Shown: positions 58,268-64,000 of the stretch, piece after piece | How the letters are laid out: every line of letters begins with the position of its first letter | Numbering within the stretch: position 1 is the stretch's first letter | Assembly (NCBI GenBank): GCA_016647705.1 | Contig: JAENRU010000488.1 | Coordinates: 251,501-315,500 of the forward strand | Source: Eucommia ulmoides | Lineage: Eukaryota; Streptophyta; Magnoliopsida; Garryales; Eucommiaceae | DNA: 64,000 nucleotides | Direction of reading: 5' to 3' | Made by a program: the position numbers and the translations under genes | The notes under the pieces: model-generated | The model's input: only the letters and a program-made list of their open reading frames with translations | The model's database searches: none | Told to the model about the DNA's origin: nothing

Positions 58268-58690
58268 AATGGGAAAATTATGTTTTTGATCCCTAAATAT
58301 GGGATAAGTGTTTATTTGGACCTTGAAGTTTGATAAGTTGCACATTTGATCCCTCTAGGTTCACATTTGTTTCAATCCTGCAAAACTGAAAAAAGGTTGT
58401 TAAGAAAAATCGAAAAATAAGTTGTGCTTAACATGTGATTTTCTAATGGAAATATTTTTATTATTTTATTACTCTACTAAATCTCCGACGCTTTCTGATG
58501 ATTTTTTTTAACAATGATTTAAGTTTTTCTCAGACATTCTTCACACAAATTCATTACAATTTTTTTATTTATTTTGCAGGATTGAAACAAATGTAAAACT
58601 TGTCGAACCAAATGTACAATTTGACAAACCTAAGGGTCCACACAGACACCCATCCCATACTTTAGAGACCATTTTTTTTTTCCTATTTTT
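58268..58690. mobile_element. FB2 fold-back element
   Basis: TTTTTGATCCCTAAATATGG and TGCACATTTGATCCCTC on the left face CAAATGTACAATTTGACAAA and ATACTTTAGAGACC on the right. Same family as the copies in R1-R4, here near the APS reductase gene. Confidence 0.6.
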
Positions 58691-59230
58691 GGGTAAATAG
58701 TCCATGAAATAAAAAAATTTGTCCATGCAATCCACGCAGTACAATAATTTTTTTTAGAAATTAAAAGTTATTGTTAAAAATCCAAAAGTCGGTGTATGGC
58801 CACACCTTACAAATTACTACATTTTTTTACATGAAAAAATTACAATAAATCTTGTGTGTTACAGTAAATTTGTACTTTTGAAAAAATTACTGCAACGTGT
58901 GGACTGTATGAGCTAAAATTTTAATTTCGTCAAAGAAAATCTTTTTTTTTTAATGGCAAATTATATTGTAGACTCTCTACATATTAACAATTTTTTTTGT
59001 GGTCCAATAACTTTGTTTCGGTTAAGTTTAAACTTTCTAAATATAAACGTGATTTTAAATTATTCTTCTGTTAAATTTTGTTCAAATCGAACGGCATTAT
59101 TATAATTTTATGTATTTTTCTTTACTTACTTTCACCGTAGCTATCATTGTCTCTTTCTTCTCCTTAAAGCCGAAACCAACCCCAACCCCATGGTCCCCCA
59201 ACCCCGTGGTCACACCAATTCCACTCAATT

Positions 59231-59575
59231 ATGTTCTTCAATGACAATGGATCTCTCAGCATAATTAATCTCTTGTACAGTTGGTCCAACGATCGTAATT
59301 TCAACAACATACGAAACCAGCTGAGCAAATTCTTCTACGACCTCAAATGGAACAATGACACATCTTTCTTCTATACCTTGGGTCACCAGGGTTTCAGTTT
59401 CCCGTTCATGGGTTTAACTGTTCATCAGACTGCCATTAGCTACTTGAGAATTTCTGGCGAAAAACTCCAAGTGATTTATGGCATTAAGAGGTACGAAACA
59501 TACTCGAAAATTTTGAATAGGTTTTATTCAATAGAGAAGGATGGGATCTTCAACTTCTCCCAATCAATTTTTTGA
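59231..59575 (+). CDS. Unidentified 114-residue ORF or gene fragment
   Basis: An open frame in a GC-higher island, rich in Phe, Tyr, Asn and Ser, with segments such as [20 protein letters not shown] and [20 protein letters not shown]. It has no signal peptide and no motif I recognise. The flanking repeats, the short length and the continuation of similar sequence after the stop (CATGGGAGAATCATGG) suggest it may be an exon or a decayed fragment of a longer gene. It could also be a chance frame. It lies about 650 bp upstream of the APS reductase start, on the same strand. Confidence 0.3.
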   Translation: MFFNDNGSLSIINLLYSWSNDRNFNNIRNQLSKFFYDLKWNNDTSFFYTLGHQGFSFPFMGLTVHQTAISYLRISGEKLQVIYGIKRYETYSKILNRFYSIEKDGIFNFSQSIF

Positions 59576-59847
59576 AAGCTTCCATGGGAGAATCATGGCC
59601 AAGATTAAGGAGGGGATCAGGCAAAGAAGCTCGACGAAAAAAAAAAAGAATAAAAAGCAAATAAAAATGAAAAAATACATAAAATTACAATTTTATCCCT
59701 AAGTCCGTCCAATTTGAATGAAAAATTTCATAACCTTTAAAAGTTTATTTATACTTAAAAAGTTTAAATTGCAATGTAACAAAATTATTACACCACATAG
59801 AAATACGTCAATATTTAGAAGGTTTAAAATAAAATCTACCCGTTATT

Positions 59848-59883
<36 letters not shown>

Positions 59884-60009
59884 AAAATTAGTAATAATTT
59901 CCGAAATGGCCGATGTTTATCAACCACGAAGCTTCACTCCTCGGTTCGACTCCCGCCACATGACGAGAGCGCTGAGCAACGAGTCAGAGTCGAACCAATC
60001 ATTCACCGA

Positions 60010-60015
60010 CACGTG
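60010..60015. promoter_or_regulatory. G-box upstream of APS reductase
   Basis: CACGTG, 208 bp before the start codon, inside GACACGTGTAC. bZIP factors such as HY5 are known to act on APS reductase promoters through such boxes. The position is suitable, but the match is only six bases. Confidence 0.4.
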
Positions 60016-60083
60016 TACATAACATGAGGCCTTGTAGTAGTCCGTAAACCCGTCCAGGTTCAATGAACCTAAATCGGCCGCCC

Positions 60084-60088
60084 GTCTC
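60084..60088 (-). promoter_or_regulatory. Possible sulfur-response core (GAGAC)
   Basis: GTCTC on the plus strand, i.e. GAGAC on the minus strand, the core of the sulfur-responsive element described for plant sulfate genes. Five bases occur often by chance; it is noted because of the gene it precedes. Confidence 0.25.
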
Positions 60089-60222
60089 TCGTGAACCTCT
60101 TATAATCAAACAAATCCAGTCCGCAAAATCGAAAAATTAAACGAAGAAAAACAACACAAGTTGTTTTGCTAAATTTTTTCTTGAGAGAGAGTAGTGAGAG
60201 AAAGCTTCAGATTCATCCATTA

Positions 60223-63023
60223 ATGGCGTTGGCTTTCGCTTCCTCGACTGCAATCACCGGTTATGAACAATCCAAAGGTACTTCATCATTCATGTTTGTT
60301 CAATTTGTATATTACATTTACCGTTTCGACATCCGACTCCATTTCCGGCGAATTTCCGATCTCTCTCTTTCTAATTTCACGTGTTCATCCATTTTGCAGC
60401 TCCACAATTCGCTTCGTTTCAGCACTTAGATCGGCCGCATCATCATCAATCAACGGCGGTGAGTTTTTCCCGCCGGCGATCCGCCGTCGAGCCGTTGAAT
60501 GCAGAGCCGAAACGAACCGATTCCATCGTTTCTTCGGCAGCAACGATCGTTGCTCCTGGTTCGTATCTTCTCGATTTTTTTATTATTATTATTTTTTTGA
60601 ATTTTTTTTTTCGTGTTGAATTTGGAATATGAGAATGACGGATTTGCCCCTGGGGTTTGTGTGGATTTACAGAGGTGGTGGAGAGAGTAGAGGTGGAGGA
60701 AGACTATGAGAAATTGGCTAAGGGGCTAGAAAATGCTTCCCCACTTGAGATTATGGACAGAGCACTTGAAATGTTTGGAAATGATATTGCAATTGCCTTC
60801 AGGTATTTACAATTTTTTTTAATTATTTATTATTTAATTTTAAGATTTTTATTTTTATTTTTGCTTAATTAATCAAGAACAATATTTGATTATTGATGAG
60901 TTTTGTTTCTTTCACCAAGAACCAAAACTATTTTTTTATTTTTTTTCATGAATTAATTTGTATATCATTTTTCTTTATTCATGATTTAATCAAATTTACA
61001 TGTTTTCTGTTTAAACAAAAAAAAAAAAGGTATATTCTACTCTAATTATATGTTAAAGTAATATTTTAATCATAAATAAAGTGATTAAGGTGGCATTTGG
61101 TTAGTGTTTTTGCTTTTCGGTGAAAAAAAACGTGTTTACCAAACACGTTGATGTACATTAAACTCAAAATTTTTGGAGCCGGATCAGAAATCAGGGAACA
61201 AAAACAGTAACCAAACCGTATTTTTCATTTTTGAAATTGGAAAATAAAAACAAAAGTAAAAAATAAAAAATATGTTAATATTTTTAAGATATTTTTGTCA
61301 TCAAAACATGATAAAAATGATAGAGAATGTCTTCCCTATTCATGAAAATGATAGGGGTATCTCGGGTTTAACATCATAAATCTAATCACAAGGTTGACCT
61401 AATTTATATTTTCACCCCCTTCCAATTTATGAAAAACGGGGTATAGTGTTTCTGTTCTCGGATTTTTGTTTCAGTTCCCAAAAAAATGGAAGAAAAACCA
61501 TGTTCTTTGTTCTTGACAATTTTTTTTTAAACCTTTGTAGTGGTGCTGAAGATGTTGCCTTGATAGAGTACGCCCATTTAACGGGCCGGCCTTTTCGGGT
61601 CTTCAGCCTCGACACCGGTCGACTCAATCCTGAAACCTATAGATTCTTCGACGCTGTAGAGAAACATTACAACATCCGAATCGAATACATGTTTCCGGAC
61701 TCTGTCGAAGTCCAAGCCTTAGTTAGAAACAAGGGCCTCTTCTCATTTTACGAAGATGGGCACCAAGAGTGTTGTCGTGTGAGAAAAGTGAGGCCGCTTA
61801 GACGGGCCCTAAAGGGATTTCGGGCCTGGATAACAGGCCAGAGGAAAGACCAATCGCCCGGGACGAGATCAGAGATCCCAATTGTTCAAGTCGACCCCTC
61901 TTTCGAGGGCTTGGAAGGCGGGCCTGGGAGTTTGGTGAAGTGGAACCCGATGGCGAATGTGGCTGGACTCGATGTTTGGAGCTTTCTTCGTTCCATGGAG
62001 GTGCCAGTGAATCCTTTGCACTTGCAAGGATATGTTTCGATTGGTTGCGAGCCCTGCACGAGACCCGTTTTGCCTGGGCAGCATGAGAGGGAGGGGAGGT
62101 GGTGGTGGGAGGATGCTAAGGCGAAGGAATGCGGGCTTCACAAGGGAAATATCAAAGAGGATGGCTCTGCGGCGGCGGCGCAACTGAATGTGCTCAAAGC
62201 TGAGCCCGATATTTTTGATACCGAAAATGTGGTTGCATTGAGCAGGCCCGGAATTGAGAATTTGGCGAAATTGGAGACCCGAAAAGAGCCTTGGATCGTT
62301 GTTCTATACGCACCTTGGTGCCAGTTTTGCCAGGTAAAAAAAAAAAAATAAATTTACTTTTTTCAGTTGAATTTAACTACGATAATTAGTTGCAAATTCA
62401 ACATTTAGTTGATATGGATTCATTTTTCAATTTACTTCAATTATGATTTATTACATATAAATTCAACATCTAGTTGATATTCACTAAATTTATTTAGTTA
62501 AATTTAACTATCATTTTGCATGCTAATCCAACATCTAGTTAATATCCAATAAACGAATTTGCTTTTTTAAGTTGAATTTAATTGTGATTTCACATACAAA
62601 TTGAACATCTAGTTCAAATTCACTAAATGGATTTTTTCTTTAATTGAATTCAACTATGATATTAACTATTTCAGTTGAATTTAACAATTTTCTTTAAACA
62701 GTTTACGTCCATTTTTTTTTGTTTCAAAAAATCTTTTTAAGTTACTTTTTAGGAGCAATTTCAACTCAAAATAGCGATTGCTTTTGAAACAGGCAATGGA
62801 AGGATCATACATTGAATTGGCGGAGAAACTGGCGGGGACTGGCGTGAAGGTTGGAAAGTTTCAGGCCGATGGCGAGCAAAAGGCGTTTGCTAAGCAAGAA
62901 TTAGGGCTCGGCAGTTTCCCAACAATACTCTTTTTCCCCAAACACTCCTCTCGGCCCATTAAATACCCGTCCGAGAAAAGGGATGTCGACTCGTTGATGG
63001 CTTTCGTAAATGCCCTCAGATGA
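60223..63023 (+). CDS. Adenosine 5'-phosphosulfate reductase (APR), 5 exons
   Basis: Plastid enzyme reducing APS to sulfite and AMP with glutathione as donor, the key step of sulfate assimilation. Exons: 60223-60277, 60400-60558, 60673-60802, 61541-62333, 62793-63023; 1368 bp, 455 residues, all GT-AG and in frame. Residues 1 to about 65 look like a plastid transit peptide (Ser/Arg/His-rich, few acids). The reductase domain begins near 75: [12 protein letters not shown] (115-126), [12 protein letters not shown] (137-148), CC at 192-193 and CEPC at 284-287 for the iron-sulfur cluster, and catalytic Cys312 in KECGLHKGN. The C-terminal thioredoxin-fold domain, with glutaredoxin-like function, has APWCQFCQ (Cys375/Cys378), split by intron 4. 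Length matches plant APR (about 460). No damage seen. Intron 3 carries a small MITE. The start is the first ATG after a purine-rich leader. Confidence 0.95.
61089..61218. mobile_element. 130-bp MITE in APR intron 3
   Basis: GGTGGCATTTGGTTAGTGTT on the left and ACAGTAACCAAACCG on the right are inverted. It shares ends with the TIR elements at 45021-50361 and is probably an internally deleted relative. Confidence 0.6.
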
Positions 63024-63772
63024 TATATATATTTAGTAGTGGAATTCAACTAAAAATCTTATGATTAGTTGAATTACTTCTTCTTGTATAATGCAATTTT
63101 GGTGGTGTTTTTTTGTATATTTTTTGTTGTTAAATATAGTTTGTTTTGTTTTTGTTTTTTTTAATGTTTGTCTTATTTTCTATTGAAATGGAAATATTTC
63201 TTTTAATGATTCAAATTTTGCAATTTTTTTATTTTTTTTTTCAAATGAAAGTGAAGAAAGTAGTGAAATTGTAGTTGAATTGTTTCTTTGTCTATAGGTC
63301 GTGTTTGAGTACAATTTAATTTGTATAAAATCCATCAATCCAATTGACTGGTTGAATATGTCACATATTATTCCAATAATGAAATATTATTAACAAGTAA
63401 ATTCAATCAATTTTAGGACCATAATGAAAAATTATAAAATGTCCATTTTCTTCTTAACCAACGCATTCCAAGAATTGAACCATGAATTCAAATTTGAATA
63501 TATTAAGTCGATGTGAGATAGTGTGTTTAACGTTATCTGAAAATATGATATTTGAGGTATGCATAAACTGATCCAGACACATTTTACCATGAAATAATAA
63601 CAATAAAAAAAATTAACAAGTAGAAAAATAAAAATGTTACTAATAAGTTGTATATAGATCCGAATAGAGTTACTAAAGTCAACGACTTGACTCATTAAAT
63701 AAATGAACTACGCAATCCAAAATCAAATTTTGCTGATCAACTCTAACCCAACTCATTTTTTTTACACTCTCG
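63024..63772. other. APR 3' region and intergenic DNA
   Basis: T-rich 3' untranslated sequence after the APR stop codon, then AT-rich intergenic DNA. The codon count and composition of a frame at 63432-63695 (minus) give no reason to call a gene. Confidence 0.5.
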
Positions 63773-63775
63773 TGT

Positions 63776-63931
63776 TGTGAGATCCCGACATTGATTATAT
63801 TAGAAAATATTATTTTATATATAAAGTATCATGTGGACTACTAACAGTATTTTGACTTAAGCATTTTGGATAAGGCAGACTCGTTCTCAAAGATGGTTAG
63901 TGGGTCTCGTGGGGTTTTACAAATGGTATCA
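63776..63931 (+). mobile_element. 5' LTR and primer site of a TRIM-like element (runs off the window)
   Basis: The LTR-like sequence from TGTGAGATCCCGAC (63776) to GGGGTTTTACA (ends 63921) is about 146 bp with TG...CA ends. After two bases it is followed by TGGTATCA (63924-63931), the start of the tRNA-Met primer site. An LTR this short with a primer site directly behind it fits a terminal-repeat retrotransposon in miniature, or the 5' end of a larger element. The 3' LTR would lie outside the window. Confidence 0.55.
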
Positions 63932-64000
63932 TAGTCAATCCTGGTTCAGAAATAGCTTTGTAGTAGTGTTGATAGAGGAGTAGAGGCTCTGGAGAAAATC

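Noticed and set aside
1..64000. tRNA, rRNA, plastid or mitochondrial DNA insertions
   Set aside because: I looked for cloverleaf-like and organelle-like sequences by eye and found none convincing. The only tRNA-related matches are retrotransposon primer sites. A tRNAscan run would be decisive.

Overview
This is a plant nuclear genomic window, most likely from a eudicot. It is strongly AT-rich. Its genes have GT-AG introns, and two housekeeping genes can be rebuilt exon by exon: a two-domain glyoxalase I gene on the minus strand (coding exons 34688-43813) and an adenosine 5'-phosphosulfate (APS) reductase gene on the plus strand (coding exons 60223-63023). Nearly everything else is repeats: LINE/RTE retrotransposons, LTR relics, small LTR elements with tRNA-Met-type primer sites, fold-back/MITE families and simple repeats. 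The species cannot be fixed from the sequence alone.

Region 1-34.6 kb is a rearranged, multiply duplicated block. A roughly 5.5-kb module (called R here) is present four times: R1 (825-6320) and R2 (8706-12470) in one orientation, R3 (17870-23640) and R4 (27310-32950) in the other. R3 and R4 each follow a copy of a second module T (14166-17870 and 23655-27310). T+R is therefore a head-to-tail tandem duplication with a period near 9.5 kb, facing inverted R copies. Each T and each R carries one tiny intronless gene. The family has six members: five intact (63-72 residues) and one with a stop codon. They share an N-terminal Ser/Phe-rich FFGCF-type block, a Lys/Ser-rich middle and a C-terminal SRL or SRI. 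This is the least explained gene content in the window. Between R1 and R2 lie an element full of perfect TGTTACATGTAACA palindromes and a relic with a Tat-like Ty3/gypsy primer-binding site.

Region 34.6-45.0 kb is the glyoxalase I gene: eight coding exons (294 residues) plus an untranslated first exon. Its introns are loaded with repeats: G-run minisatellites in the last intron, a fold-back element filling intron 6, a 5.76-kb intron 4 containing a decayed RTE-type LINE that itself carries a 1635-bp solo LTR, and a minisatellite of about 100 bp in the 5'UTR intron. Two residues expected to bind metal in the same active site are replaced (Pro96 and Ala209).

Region 45.0-59.1 kb is intergenic. 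It has two tandem TIR elements (the first interrupted by a 2959-bp solo LTR related to the one in the glyoxalase intron), then an AT-rich stretch bounded by Helitron-like 3' hairpins in opposite orientation. Region 59.1-64.0 kb has an unidentified 114-residue ORF, the intact five-exon APS reductase gene (455 residues; plastid sulfate assimilation), and at the right edge the 5' end of a TRIM-like mini-retrotransposon. The two housekeeping genes act in separate but thiol-linked pathways (glutathione-dependent methylglyoxal removal; sulfate reduction towards cysteine). Nothing in the sequence shows that they are co-regulated.
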